Shown: positions 44,263 to 54,034, counted from the first letter of the stretch. The stretch is 64,000 bases of DNA from Blastochloris tepida (GCF_003966715.1 NZ_AP018907.1:2158001-2222000); one strand, 5' to 3'. The notes: generated by a model not told the origin, from the letters alone. Numbers and translations are program-made.

Positions 44263-44457
44263 ATGCCGTGGGTCAGATTTGCGGCCCCGTTCGACTGGCA
44301 TCCGCCGGAGGCGCGCCGGCACACCGTGCTGGCGTTCCAGGCCGGTGACGTCTGCCTCGTCCGCCGCCGCTGCTTCACGGACGCGCTGACCGCCGGCACC
44401 GCACGCCCGGCCACCTCTGAGGAGATCGCTGATGCTCGCCGCAGGATCGCTGCGTGA
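44263..44457 (+). CDS. Small phage protein
   Basis: 64 residues, starting PWVRFAAPFDWHPPEARRHTVLAFQAGD. This type occurs beside head-closure genes in related prophages; function unknown. It overlaps the next gene by 26 bp. Confidence 0.7.
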   Translation: MPWVRFAAPFDWHPPEARRHTVLAFQAGDVCLVRRRCFTDALTAGTARPATSEEIADARRRIAA

Positions 44458-44773
44458 CCGGCTGCGCTTCGAGCGGCGCCAGCCCGCCGACGACGGCTTC
44501 GGCAATGTCGCGGGCGATTGGGTCGCACGGTGCACCGCGTTCGCAGCCCGCAAGGCGCTGCGCGGCGGCGAGGCGGTGATGGGACAACGCCTCGCCGGCA
44601 GGCAGCCGATCGTGTTCACGGTGCGCGCCTCGTCCGAGACGCGCGAGATCGCGCCGGACTGGCGCGCTGTCGATGTCCGCACCGGCACGGTCTACGCCGT
44701 GCGGTCGGTGGTCGACCCGGACGGACGCGGCGAGCGTCTCGACATCCTGTGCGAGGGGGGCGTGGCACCGTGA
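44432..44773 (+). CDS. Head closure / head-tail adaptor protein
   Basis: 113 residues. The family start AGSLRDRLRFERRQ and the block FTVRASSETREIAPDWRAVDVRTGTVYAVRSV are clear. It seals the connector after DNA packaging. Overlaps the next gene as GTGA. Confidence 0.88.
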   Translation: MLAAGSLRDRLRFERRQPADDGFGNVAGDWVARCTAFAARKALRGGEAVMGQRLAGRQPIVFTVRASSETREIAPDWRAVDVRTGTVYAVRSVVDPDGRGERLDILCEGGVAP

Positions 44774-45213
44774 CCGACAATCGTCAGGTGGTGACAAGGC
44801 TGATGTCCCGCGTGCTGGCCAAGGCGCGGCCGGCGGCGATGTCCGAGCTGGAGCACCAAGCCGACGCGCTGGTGGCGGAGATGCGGGCCAAGGTGGCGAA
44901 GGGCGAGACCGGCCACCTCGCGGCCTCCATCCGACGCGAGCCCGGACCGCGGCCGAATTCGGTGCGGGTGCGCGCCGGCGGCACGCTGACCCGCAAGCCG
45001 ATCAAGGGCGACAGCATCTTCGGCGCCTTTGTCGCCGGGTTGAAGGCGGGCCTCAAGGGCCAGGAGCCCTATTACGACTACGCCCGGGCGATCGAGTTCG
45101 GCATCCAGGGTGTTCCGCCGCAGCCGTTCTTCTTTGCCACCTATCGCAAGCGCAAGCGGGCGATCCGCAAGGCGGTGAAGGACGCCATGAAGCGCGCGGT
45201 GGAGACGGCATGA
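44770..45213 (+). CDS. Tail completion protein, HK97 gp10 family
   Basis: 147 residues. A helical start is followed by KGETGHLAASIRREPG and the hallmark FGIQGVPPQPFFFATYRKRK. It joins the head-tail interface. GTG start set by the 4-bp overlap with the head-closure gene. Confidence 0.85.
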   Translation: MTDNRQVVTRLMSRVLAKARPAAMSELEHQADALVAEMRAKVAKGETGHLAASIRREPGPRPNSVRVRAGGTLTRKPIKGDSIFGAFVAGLKAGLKGQEPYYDYARAIEFGIQGVPPQPFFFATYRKRKRAIRKAVKDAMKRAVETA

Positions 45214-45623
45214 GCGCGGCCTTGGCGCTGCAGGGCGCGGTGGTTGCGGCGCTCAAGGCCGATGCGGCGATCGCCGAGCTGGTGGGCGCTCGCATTTATG
45301 ACGCGGTGCCGGCCGAGGCAGCCTTTCCCTATCTGGTGGTCGATGGCTGGGATGCGCTGCCCGATCCTGCCGATGCCTATGACGGCGTCGATATCGCCTT
45401 TGTCGTGCATGCGTGGTCGCGCGCCGTCGGGTTTCCGGAAACCCATCGCCTCGCCGCTGCGGTCGAAGGCGCTCTCTTCGAGGACGCTCTGTCCCCAGCA
45501 CTCGCTGCGGCCGGCTTGAGGCTGGTTGAGATCCGGGTGGAGCGCACGCACGCGCTGCGCGACCCGGACGGACACACCCGGCACGGGGTCGTCTCGTTCG
45601 AGGCGATGCTCGAGCCCATCTGA
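45210..45623 (+). CDS. Tail terminator / completion protein (DUF3168)
   Basis: 137 residues: LQGAVVAALKADAAIAELVG, RIYDAVPAEAAFPYLVVDG and RHGVVSFEAMLE are the family pattern. It caps the tail tube. ATGA overlap with the preceding gene. Confidence 0.9.
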   Translation: MSAALALQGAVVAALKADAAIAELVGARIYDAVPAEAAFPYLVVDGWDALPDPADAYDGVDIAFVVHAWSRAVGFPETHRLAAAVEGALFEDALSPALAAAGLRLVEIRVERTHALRDPDGHTRHGVVSFEAMLEPI

Positions 45624-45635
45624 GGAGACGACACA

Positions 45636-45860
45636 ATGGCCAACAAAGTCCGCGCCACCGCGGTGTTCAGCCTCACGCTGGAGGTCGACGCCGAGTCCAT
45701 CTGGGAGCCGACCTGCACGGTCGGCCAGATCCAGGACCAGGCCCTGGTGGAGGCGGCCGGGAAGATCCAGCAGCTGCCGAACCTGATCCCCGGCCTGCGG
45801 ATGACCGGAGAGCCTACCCTCAGCGCCGTGGTCTGCCACACCCGCCCGAGCGAGGCGTGA
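45636..45860 (+). CDS. Small phage protein of unknown function
   Basis: 74 residues with a GAGGAG site before the ATG. No recognised domain; position between tail terminator and tail tube suggests a tail role. Confidence 0.7.
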   Translation: MANKVRATAVFSLTLEVDAESIWEPTCTVGQIQDQALVEAAGKIQQLPNLIPGLRMTGEPTLSAVVCHTRPSEA

Positions 45861-45861
45861 C

Positions 45862-46308
45862 ATGGCCAAACCGACCACGGCAGCCGCCACCAAGCTGATC
45901 ATCCTGCTCGGCAATGGGGCGAGCCCGGAAGTGTTCGCCGCGCCGTGCGGGCTGGTGTCGAAGGGCATCTCGTTCGCCGCCGCTTCGGGCGAGACCACGG
46001 TGCCGGATTGCGACAATCCGGATGCGCCGGCCTGGGTGGAACGGGTGGTGCAGTCGCTCTCGGCGACGGTCACCGGCGAAGGCGTGCTGGCCTTCGAAAG
46101 CCTCGAGATCTGGAATGCCTGGTTCTTCTCCGGCCTCGCCAAGACCTGCCGCATCAAGCTCGACCTGCCGGGCGCCGTGGGCGGCGGCTATTTCTTCGCG
46201 CCGTTCATCCTGTCGCAGTTCCAGATCAACGGCCAGAACGGCCAGAAGGTGCAGGTGTCTGTGCAGCTGCAGAATGACGGCCAAGTGCAATGGGTGGATG
46301 CGGCATGA
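45862..46308 (+). CDS. Major tail tube protein
   Basis: 148 residues. A beta-rich protein with ISFAAASGETTVPDCDNPDAPAW and SLSATVTGEGVL, as in gene-transfer-agent and Rhizobiales phage tail tubes. It polymerises into the non-contractile tail. Confidence 0.88.
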   Translation: MAKPTTAAATKLIILLGNGASPEVFAAPCGLVSKGISFAAASGETTVPDCDNPDAPAWVERVVQSLSATVTGEGVLAFESLEIWNAWFFSGLAKTCRIKLDLPGAVGGGYFFAPFILSQFQINGQNGQKVQVSVQLQNDGQVQWVDAA

Positions 46309-46679
46309 GCGCGGACGGATCGGTGAAGCTGACGTGGCCGGATGGCGAGCGCACCTTCCGCCTCGCCATCGGCCAGCTGCGCGAGCTGCAGGAGCGGACC
46401 GGCGTCGGCCCGCATGCGCTGTCGCGACGCATCGTGTCGGGCGACTGGTTCGTCGACGACCTGGTCGAGACCATCCGGCTTGGCGCCATCGGCGGCGGCG
46501 CCAGCCCCACGGAGGCGCTCAAGCTGGTGCGGACCTATGTCGAGGCCCGGCCGCTGACGGAGGCCGTCCTGCCGGCGGCGGCGATCCTGGCCGCGGCGCT
46601 GGTCGGCGTTGCCGACGATCCGGTCGGCCGCCGCGAAAACCCTACGACGCCGGCCGCCGGGATGCCGGCGACCGGCTGA
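46305..46679 (+). CDS. Tail assembly chaperone, first part (GTA gp10-like)
   Basis: 124 residues. The motif LTWPDGERTFRLAIGQLRELQERTGVGP is typical of the gene-transfer-agent tail chaperone. It helps the tape measure and tube assemble. A run with GAAAAC near its end is a candidate shift site into the next frame. Confidence 0.85.
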   Translation: MSADGSVKLTWPDGERTFRLAIGQLRELQERTGVGPHALSRRIVSGDWFVDDLVETIRLGAIGGGASPTEALKLVRTYVEARPLTEAVLPAAAILAAALVGVADDPVGRRENPTTPAAGMPATG

Positions 46680-46885
46680 TCTTCTCGACGCTCTATGGCA
46701 CCGGCGCGGCGCTGGGCTTCGCCCCGGCCGTGGTCGATGCCATGTCGCTCTGGCAGTTCGCGGCCTGCATCGACGGCTGGAACCGCGCCAATGGCGCCGA
46801 GGTGCCGCCGGAGCCGCTCTCACCGGGCGAGTTCGACGACCTGCTCGCCCGCCACGCCGACTTCGTGACCCATACGGTGCACTGA
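46637..46885 (+). CDS. Tail assembly chaperone, second part (probably made by -1 frameshift)
   Basis: About 82 residues in the -1 frame relative to the first part, with YGTGAALGFAPAVVDAMSLWQFAACIDGW, a tail-chaperone motif. No convincing start codon or ribosome site precedes the conserved region, so a fusion through a shift around 46635-46640 is the simplest reading. The given start is the shift zone, not a start codon. Confidence 0.65.
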   Translation, partial: KPYDAGRRDAGDRLIFSTLYGTGAALGFAPAVVDAMSLWQFAACIDGWNRANGAEVPPEPLSPGEFDDLLARHADFVTHTVH

Positions 46886-48651
46886 TGTCTTCCGACTCTG
46901 CCGCGCTGGTTGCGGATCTGCGCGCCCGCCTCGACCTATTCGAGCGCGACATGCGCCGGGCCGGCGACATCGTCGACGACCGGGTGCGCGGCATCGAACG
47001 CCGGTTCGAGACGCTGAACGTGACGGCGGCCGGCTTCGTGAAGGGCCTGCTGGCGGCCTTCACGGTCGATCAGCTGGTCGCCTTCAAGAACGAGCTGGTC
47101 GAGATCGGCCGGGTCGCCAAGGAGTTCGGCGAGAAGCCGGCGCTGATCTCCGGCATTGCCTCGGCGCTGAATTCGACCGGTGCGAGCACGCAGGAGGCGC
47201 TCAAGGGCCTCCAATCGCTGGGCGAACGGCTCAATCAGGCGCGGCGGCAGGAGAACGACCTGTCGCGGCTGCTGGAGGCGAACAACATCGCCTACAAGAC
47301 CCGCACCGGCGAGGCGTTGAGCCTGAACGACGCCCTGGCCATCGCGGCGCGGCTGATCGCCAATGCCGGCAGCGAGTTCGACAAGATCGAGATCGCCAGG
47401 ATGCTCGGCCTGTCGAAAGAGTGGATCGAGCTGCTGGAAAAGGGGCCGGAGACGGTCCTGAAGATGGTGTCCGCCGCCGAACAGGCCGGCGGTGCGATCG
47501 ATGATGAGCTGGTCAAGCGGGCCGAGGAATTCGACCGGGTCTGGAGCGAGACCTGGAACAGCTTCGTCCTCCAAGCCAAGGCGGCGTTCATCGCCGTCGA
47601 CAAGGCGCGGGCCGAGCGCGAGGCCGGCGGCAAGAGCTTCGCGAGCGGGACGTCGCTCGACCCCAACAAGGGCCGACCGGCGGATCTGGGCGTCACCATC
47701 ATCGGACCTGACGGGACAGAGTCCTGGTACCCGACCGCGAATCCACCGGCCCCCCGAGAGCCGGCCGGCACTGCCCCTGCGCCGCAGCCGCGCTCCTCAT
47801 CGACGTCGCCGACCATCATCCCGGGAAAGGGCGGCCACAAGGCGTCCGGCTACGGTGCCGACGCCAGCGCACTCGATGCCCTCATCGAGCGGCTGCAGAA
47901 GAAGATCGCGGTGCAGGACGCCGAGGCGGCGAGCCTCGGCAGGTCGAGCTATGAGCAGGCCAAGGCGCGGGCCGAGGCCGAGCTCTATGATGCGGTGAAG
48001 CGCGATGAGATCGCCATCACCGACGAGGTGCGGGCGAAAATCGAGGCCCAGGCCACCGCCTATGCCGCGTCGGTCGAGCGTCTGAAGGAGACGAAGCGCG
48101 CCATCGAGGCGGTGCATGATGCGGCGCAGGGAATGGGCGGCGCCTTCGCGACGGCGATCGACGGGCTGGTGGTCCAGGGCGAGAAACTGGACCAAGTTCT
48201 GAACAACCTCCTCAAGTCTCTGTCCTCGGACATCCTGCGCTCGCTGCTGACCGGACAGGGCAGCTTCGGCGGGCTGTTCGGCACTGCGGGCCAGAACGGG
48301 CAGGCCGGCGGAATCCTCGGCCAGCTGCTCTCCGGTCTGTTCGGCGGCGCCCGGGCCGGCGGCGGGGATGTATCGCCGGGGAAAGCCTGGCTGATCGGCG
48401 AGCGCGGGCCGGAACTGTTCGTGCCTCGCGTCGCCGGGACCGTGGTGCCCAACGCTGCCCTGCGCGGCGGCGGCGGCACGGTGGTCCGCATCCAGAACTA
48501 TGCGACGCAGGATGTCAGCGAGACCCGCAGCACCGGCTCGGACGGAACCGAGATGATCGACATCGCGATCGGCCGCTCGCTCGCGTCCGGCCGGCAGGAT
48601 GGCGCGCTCGGCGCCCGCTACGGGGCCCGGCCGCGCACGGTGAGGCGCTGA
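46885..48651 (+). CDS. Tape measure protein
   Basis: 588 residues. The N-terminal helical part, a Pro/Ser linker (about 280-320), a coiled coil and a Gly-rich end with SFGGLFGTAGQNGQAGG, AGGGDVSPGKAWLIGERGPELFVP are typical. It fixes tail length; the small size implies a short siphovirus tail. It begins at the chaperone stop (TGATG). Confidence 0.88.
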   Translation: MSSDSAALVADLRARLDLFERDMRRAGDIVDDRVRGIERRFETLNVTAAGFVKGLLAAFTVDQLVAFKNELVEIGRVAKEFGEKPALISGIASALNSTGASTQEALKGLQSLGERLNQARRQENDLSRLLEANNIAYKTRTGEALSLNDALAIAARLIANAGSEFDKIEIARMLGLSKEWIELLEKGPETVLKMVSAAEQAGGAIDDELVKRAEEFDRVWSETWNSFVLQAKAAFIAVDKARAEREAGGKSFASGTSLDPNKGRPADLGVTIIGPDGTESWYPTANPPAPREPAGTAPAPQPRSSSTSPTIIPGKGGHKASGYGADASALDALIERLQKKIAVQDAEAASLGRSSYEQAKARAEAELYDAVKRDEIAITDEVRAKIEAQATAYAASVERLKETKRAIEAVHDAAQGMGGAFATAIDGLVVQGEKLDQVLNNLLKSLSSDILRSLLTGQGSFGGLFGTAGQNGQAGGILGQLLSGLFGGARAGGGDVSPGKAWLIGERGPELFVPRVAGTVVPNAALRGGGGTVVRIQNYATQDVSETRSTGSDGTEMIDIAIGRSLASGRQDGALGARYGARPRTVRR

Positions 48652-48653
48652 CC

Positions 48654-49007
48654 GTGGCCGCAAGCTGGCCGCCGACGGTGCCGCAGAGCGCGGTGCTGGA
48701 GAGCTATGTCCATGTGCCGGTGCGCAATGTCGAACGGTTCGAGCCGGATTCCGGCCCGCCGATCGAGCGGCGCACCGCCAGCGTGGCGTGCGCCAGCCTG
48801 TCGTTCGACACGATGATGACGACGGGACAGCTCGCCGACCTGCGCCGGTTCTACCTCTCGACGCTCCAGGACGGCGTGCTGCCGTTCGACCGCGTCGACC
48901 CGGTCGGCGGCGAGACGATCCGCTGCAAGTTCGCCGACGTCTATGCGCCGCGCCGTGTCGCGCCCGACCGGTGGCGGGTCGGCCTGTCATTCCTGGTGCT
49001 GCCCTGA
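48654..49007 (+). CDS. Minor tail protein
   Basis: 117 residues, GTG start. The pattern WPPTVPQSAVLESY...LSFDTMMTTGQLADLRRFY...RCKFAD is common directly after tape measures in this phage group. Probably a tail-tip part. Confidence 0.75.
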   Translation: MAASWPPTVPQSAVLESYVHVPVRNVERFEPDSGPPIERRTASVACASLSFDTMMTTGQLADLRRFYLSTLQDGVLPFDRVDPVGGETIRCKFADVYAPRRVAPDRWRVGLSFLVLP

Positions 49008-49558
49008 TGGCGCGCCCGATCCCGCCCTGGCACCGCATCGCCCTCGACGCCTCGGCGTCGGGCGACGTGGTGCTGATGTTTGCCGAGATCACCGCCCGCG
49101 CGCTGCTGACGCCGATCCGGGTGGTGAGCGAAGGGCCGGGCGGGGTGTCGACCGCGGGCGGCACCACGATCGGCTATCGGCTGGGCGGCGTGAACCATGT
49201 CGGCGTGCCCTACCGCGTCGATCTGCTGACCGACGATGAGTCCGCGCCGCGGGCGACGATCGTGGTGCCGAACATCGACCGGCGGATCGGCACCGCCGCG
49301 CTGCTGACAACCGAGGCGCCGCGGCTCGATCTGCGGATGGCGCTGCTGTCCGACTGGGCGCTCGCCGTCGACGCCGACAATGCCCGCTCGCCGATCGCCA
49401 CGCCGACGGTGCTGTGGCAGGGGCTTCATCTGTCGCTGCGCAATGTGCGCGGCTCGGCCGTGCAGATCGAAGCCGACATCTCGGGGCTCGACCTCACCTC
49501 CGAGCCGTGGCCGGCGATCCGCACCACGCCGGACCGGACCCCGGCGCTGTACCGATGA
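49007..49558 (+). CDS. DUF1833-type tail protein
   Basis: 183 residues. The order tape measure, small protein, DUF1833, NlpC/P60, host-specificity protein is standard for this tail-tip module, and PYRVDLLTDDESAPRATIVVPNIDRRI fits the family. Probably distal tail or hub. Confidence 0.8.
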   Translation: MARPIPPWHRIALDASASGDVVLMFAEITARALLTPIRVVSEGPGGVSTAGGTTIGYRLGGVNHVGVPYRVDLLTDDESAPRATIVVPNIDRRIGTAALLTTEAPRLDLRMALLSDWALAVDADNARSPIATPTVLWQGLHLSLRNVRGSAVQIEADISGLDLTSEPWPAIRTTPDRTPALYR

Positions 49559-49995
49559 TCGGCCCGCCGAGTCTTGGCCCGCCATCTTGGGCAGCGGCGT
49601 GGGTCGGCACGCCCTATCGCGACATCGGCTTCGACCGGCGGGGCTGCCATTGCTGGGGGCTGGTGGTGGCAATCTATGCCGAGCGGCTTGGGATCGACCT
49701 GCCGCACTACGCCGAGCTGACGGCGCGCGACCTGCGGGCCGCGGCGCGCGCCTTCGCGGCCGGCCGCGTCGCCGCCCCCTGGCGGTCCGTCGAAGTGCCC
49801 GACGATCTCGACGTGGTGGTGATGACCGCGCGCGTGCGGGGTGACGGCCGTTGGCATTGGATCGACGGCCATGTCGGCGTGATGGTCGGGCGGCGCCATG
49901 TGCTGCACGTCGAGATCGACACCGCCGCGGTGTGCGTGCCGCTCGCGACGTTGCGGCCGCGGGTGGTTGGCTTCCATCGATACGAGACCAGATGA
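49555..49995 (+). CDS. NlpC/P60-family tail peptidase
   Basis: 146 residues. The catalytic Cys is in RRGCHCWGLVVAIYAERLG and the His in WIDGHVGVMVG. It likely cuts peptidoglycan during DNA entry. ATGA overlaps on both sides. Confidence 0.88.
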   Translation: MIGPPSLGPPSWAAAWVGTPYRDIGFDRRGCHCWGLVVAIYAERLGIDLPHYAELTARDLRAAARAFAAGRVAAPWRSVEVPDDLDVVVMTARVRGDGRWHWIDGHVGVMVGRRHVLHVEIDTAAVCVPLATLRPRVVGFHRYETR

Positions 49996-52748
49996 CCACA
50001 TCCGTTCCCATTCTCTGGCGTGAAGGCTGCGAGCCCTTCGCCGGCCGGCCGCGGCTGCGGCGCCTGCCGGTGATCGACCGCGCGCCGACGGTGGCGGAGA
50101 TCGTCGCCGGCATCGAGGATCTGCCGCCGTGGTTCTGGTCGTCAGGAATCGTCTGCATCGACGGGCGCGCCGTGCCGCGCGAGATGTGGGCGTTCGTGCG
50201 GCCGCAGCCGAGCCGAGACGGGCGCGAGATCGTGGTGTCGCTGCACACGCCGGTGCAGGGCGGCGGCGGTGGTGGCGGTGGCGGCAAGAGCCCGTGGTCG
50301 ACGGTCGCGATGATCGCCATCGTCGCCGCGACGCTGTGGGTCGGCGGCGGCGGGCTCGCCGGCACGCTGGGCGGGGCCTTCGCCGCCGGCAAGATCGGCG
50401 CCGTGATTGGTGCCGCCTCGATCTCGATCGCCGGGCAGCTGGCGGTGGCGGCGCTGACGCCGACGCCGTCATTCGACGACACCAAGGCGAGCGCGGCCGA
50501 GGCCGACACCGCAAAATCCGCCTCGCTCTCCGGCAACGTGCTGCGCCCGGGCGGCGCCGTGCCGCGGGTGATCGGCACCAGCCTGGTCTATCCGCCACTG
50601 GCGGCGCAGGTGCTCACCGAGATCGTCGAGGATGATGAGCAGGTCGAGGCGGTGTTCGTGCTGGCGGGCCCGCACACCATCTCCGATGTGCTGGTCGACG
50701 GCACGCCGGCCTCGCAGCTCGACAATGTGGCGGTCGAGATCCATGAGGGGTTCGGCTCCGCCGCCCGCATGTCGCTGCTCGAACGCTACGCCGCGACCGC
50801 GCAGCCAAACATCACGCTGCGCGGCCACAGCACCGACGACGTCAACTCGGAGGTGCTCGCCGATCAGGCCAATCCGGGCGCCTGCGTGCCGGTCTGGACC
50901 AGCCACCTCTGCACGGGCGGTCCGGATGAGATCTGGCTCGATCTCTCCTGGCAGCAGGGCCTGTTCCGCACCACCGACCCCAACGAGTCGATCTTCCTGC
51001 CGGTGCGGGTGCGCATGCGCCCGCGCGGCGGCAGCGATGCCGACTGGCGCAATCTGCCGGAGCTGCACTTCCACTCCAACCGCCCCAACACCTATCGCAA
51101 GTCGATCCGCATCGTCTGGGGCAGGGCGCCGGAGAGCCCGACGCCGAAGACGGCCCGGGCGCCGTTCCGCGCCTACACCACCGTGCCGGCGCAGGGCGTG
51201 ACAGGAACCACCGGGGGATGGACGGCCAGCAGCCACTTCCATTCCGGCTCCGGGGCGACCTATCTCCATTCCGCCAACGTCGCCACCACCGGCGTGCGGA
51301 ATGTCGACCTCCACCGCGACAAGGCGGTGCTCCACGTTGGCGGAACCGAGTTTCCGGAAGGCGTGGACTGGGAGGTGCAGATCATTGCCGGGCATCCGGT
51401 GCGCTCGACCTACTTCACAGTGCCAACCTACGTCTATTCGAGCGCGGTCTATGACTTCTTCGGCTACAGATATTCGGAGTCGCAGTATGTCATCCTGTCG
51501 GTTCTGAACTCGTTCCAGTGGCTTCCGACGCTCAACCGCGTTGCCCGGGTGTGGCGCGATCCGCTGGTGCCCGGCGGCGACTTCGCAGTGATCCAGCTTC
51601 GCGCCCGCGGCCAGACCATCTCGCGCGTCGGCGCCGTCGCCGCCGGCTATGTGCGGGATTGGGACGCGACAAGCCGGACGTGGTCGAACTGGATCACCAC
51701 CTCGAACCCGGCCCCGCACTATCGCGACGTGCTGGCCGGCGATCTCGCCGCCCGGCGGGTGCCCGAGGCGATCATCGATGACGACGTGCTGGTGGACTGG
51801 CGCCAGCACTGCATCGACAACAGCTACGCGGTCTCGGCAGTGGTCGAGGGGCGCGCATCCCCCGACGTGCTGTCGCTGATCGCGGCGGCCGGCTACGCCC
51901 GTCCACGCCAGTCCGAGACCTGGGGCGTGATCGTCGACCATGACCGCTCGGCCGAAAGTCCCGTGCAGCACTTCTCGGCCCGCACCACGCGCGGGCTCAC
52001 CTTCGAGAAGGCGTTCGCAGCGCTGCCGGACGGCCTGCGTGTCCGCTATCGCGACGAGACGGCGGACTATGGCGAGACCGAAACGATCGTCATGGCGCCA
52101 TGGGCGGCGGGCGCCAGCAGCCTGCTGCTGGAAGACATCTCCTATGACGGCCTCAGTGCCGAGGCCTCCGCCCGCGCACGCGCGGCATTCGACCTGGCGC
52201 AGATGCTGCACCGCATGACCTTCTATGCGTTCGACGCCCCGGTCTCGGCGCTGGTGTGCCGGCGCGGCGACCTGGTCGGCGTCACCAGCGACGTGCTCGA
52301 CCGCCAGACTGGCGGCGCCCGCATCAAGTCGATCATCCGTGACGGAGGCGACGTCATCGCCCTGACGCTCGACGGCACCGTGCCGACGCCGCGCGAGGAC
52401 GCGTGGACCGACATCGACGCGGTGTGGTCCGACTATGACGAGGTCTGGGAGGCGCCGCGGCATGGGCTCGCCATCACTTTGACCGACGGAACCTCCGTCG
52501 TCGTCGAGGTGACGGCGCCGGACGGGGCGGAGGAGAGCGCGACGCTGGCGCTGGTCGATCCGCTGTCCGATCCCGGCACGGTGGCGACGCCCACCGGCCC
52601 GCAGGCGCGGCTGGCGCCCGACTGCCACGTGGTGGCCGGGCCGCTCGGCGCCGAGACGCGGCGGATGATCGTGCACACCATCATGCCGAAATCCGCCACC
52701 GAATTCTCATTGCGCCTCGTCGATGAGGCGCCGCAGCTGTGGGCCTGA
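49992..52748 (+). CDS. Central tail-tip / host specificity protein (J-like)
   Basis: 918 residues. The early part has a glycine run (9 Gly), a hydrophobic stretch (about 100-160) and LRPGGAVPRVIG, typical of TipJ-like proteins. Later parts are beta-rich, including QMLHRMTFYAFDAPVSALVCRRGDLVGVTSD. It forms the tip that contacts the host and opens the tail. Confidence 0.88.
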   Translation: MTTSVPILWREGCEPFAGRPRLRRLPVIDRAPTVAEIVAGIEDLPPWFWSSGIVCIDGRAVPREMWAFVRPQPSRDGREIVVSLHTPVQGGGGGGGGGKSPWSTVAMIAIVAATLWVGGGGLAGTLGGAFAAGKIGAVIGAASISIAGQLAVAALTPTPSFDDTKASAAEADTAKSASLSGNVLRPGGAVPRVIGTSLVYPPLAAQVLTEIVEDDEQVEAVFVLAGPHTISDVLVDGTPASQLDNVAVEIHEGFGSAARMSLLERYAATAQPNITLRGHSTDDVNSEVLADQANPGACVPVWTSHLCTGGPDEIWLDLSWQQGLFRTTDPNESIFLPVRVRMRPRGGSDADWRNLPELHFHSNRPNTYRKSIRIVWGRAPESPTPKTARAPFRAYTTVPAQGVTGTTGGWTASSHFHSGSGATYLHSANVATTGVRNVDLHRDKAVLHVGGTEFPEGVDWEVQIIAGHPVRSTYFTVPTYVYSSAVYDFFGYRYSESQYVILSVLNSFQWLPTLNRVARVWRDPLVPGGDFAVIQLRARGQTISRVGAVAAGYVRDWDATSRTWSNWITTSNPAPHYRDVLAGDLAARRVPEAIIDDDVLVDWRQHCIDNSYAVSAVVEGRASPDVLSLIAAAGYARPRQSETWGVIVDHDRSAESPVQHFSARTTRGLTFEKAFAALPDGLRVRYRDETADYGETETIVMAPWAAGASSLLLEDISYDGLSAEASARARAAFDLAQMLHRMTFYAFDAPVSALVCRRGDLVGVTSDVLDRQTGGARIKSIIRDGGDVIALTLDGTVPTPREDAWTDIDAVWSDYDEVWEAPRHGLAITLTDGTSVVVEVTAPDGAEESATLALVDPLSDPGTVATPTGPQARLAPDCHVVAGPLGAETRRMIVHTIMPKSATEFSLRLVDEAPQLWA

Positions 52749-52750
52749 CG

Positions 52751-53602
52751 ATGACCGAACCTATTCGCGGCGTGCCATGCAGGGATAACGGCTTGGCCGG
52801 GCGCACGCCCGCGCCCGGGTGGCAGAACCAGGTCAATGCCGAGATCGTGGCGCTGTGGGACCGGACGCCGCAGGCGCTGACGGTCACCGCGGGCACCAAT
52901 GACCTGGTGTGCTCGATCGACGTCGCACCCCCGGCGCTGTTGACCGGCATGACCTTCCTGCTGACGCCGCTCGCCGACAATACCGGGGCGATGACGGTGG
53001 CGATCGGCGGGCTCGCCGCGGTGGCGCTGTGTGACGCCGGCGGCGACGCCTTCACCGGCGGCGAGATGGCGGCCGGGCGCGCCGAGCTGGTGACGTTCGA
53101 CGGCACACGGCTGCGCAAGCTGACCGGCGGCGCCGGCGCCGAGAACGGCGGCAAGCTGCTGGCGATCTGGGTCGACCGCAAGACGCTCAACACCAGTGGC
53201 GGAACGTTCACGGCCGGCGCGCAGCAGACCCGTGCGCTGACCTATGAGGACTTCAACGATCTGCCCGGCGCCTCGCTCAACACGGCGACAGGCCGGTTCA
53301 CGCTGCCGGCCGGCAGCTACACCGTGAAGTGGCGAGCGCCTGCCTACGCGGTCAACCGGCACAAGTCGTCGCTCTACAATTACACCAACTCGACGACCGT
53401 GAAGGAAGGCAGCTCGGGCTATTGTCCGTCCGGCGCAAGCCTGGATGTGTCGCAAGGGACGGCGGCGATCGACATTGTTGCATCCAAGGAATTCGAGATC
53501 CGGCACATCTGCCAGACGTCGCAGGCAACCACCGGGCTCGGCGTTGCGACCAATCTCGGCAGCTATGAGTACTACACGGTGGTTGAAATCTATTCGCGCT
53601 GA
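52751..53602 (+). CDS. Tail fibre-like protein
   Basis: 283 residues. A fibre-base start (PAPGWQNQVNAEIVALWDRTPQALT) is followed by repeated beta segments and a C-terminal beta-rich domain with aromatic residues (SSLYNYTNSTTVKEG). Probably a receptor-binding fibre. Confidence 0.75.
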   Translation: MTEPIRGVPCRDNGLAGRTPAPGWQNQVNAEIVALWDRTPQALTVTAGTNDLVCSIDVAPPALLTGMTFLLTPLADNTGAMTVAIGGLAAVALCDAGGDAFTGGEMAAGRAELVTFDGTRLRKLTGGAGAENGGKLLAIWVDRKTLNTSGGTFTAGAQQTRALTYEDFNDLPGASLNTATGRFTLPAGSYTVKWRAPAYAVNRHKSSLYNYTNSTTVKEGSSGYCPSGASLDVSQGTAAIDIVASKEFEIRHICQTSQATTGLGVATNLGSYEYYTVVEIYSR

Positions 53603-53702
53603 TCGGATGGAAGCCCGAAATCCCGACAGTGCCCCGTCGGTTGCAGCCCTTGCCGCGCCGACGACCTGATCGTTCCCGCATTCAAACATCAAGGTGACGA
53701 CC

Positions 53703-54023
53703 ATGCCCTACGACAAGGGACGAGACCCGTTTGCGCAGTGGGCGAGCGCTCGCTCGGCGCCAGCGCTGCGGCTGGTCGACATCACGCCGACAGATGCCGA
53801 GTTGCCGATCTATCCGAAGGCGCTGCGCATCGTGGTGGGCACCGATGTCGCGCTGACCAACGGCTTCGCCACCGTGCGGGTGGTGCCGATCAGCGAGGAC
53901 TCCGACACCGCCACCGTCGACCTCAAGGTGCCGCAAGGCCTCACCATCGAGCCGACCGGCGTGCGGCGGGTGCTCGCCACCGGCACCACGGCCGGCGTGG
54001 TGGTGCAGGGCTATGTGACCTGA
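53703..54023 (+). CDS. Spike-base-like tail protein
   Basis: 106 residues. VDITPTDAELPIYPKALRIVVG and RRVLATGTTA resemble the spike-base protein of gene-transfer-agent-like phages. It likely anchors the fibre encoded next. Confidence 0.7.
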   Translation: MPYDKGRDPFAQWASARSAPALRLVDITPTDAELPIYPKALRIVVGTDVALTNGFATVRVVPISEDSDTATVDLKVPQGLTIEPTGVRRVLATGTTAGVVVQGYVT

Positions 54024-54034
54024 GCGGGATCGCC

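Noticed and set aside
50469..52676. A 735-codon minus-strand frame
   Set aside because: Antisense to the tail-tip gene; no domain and shadow-like composition.
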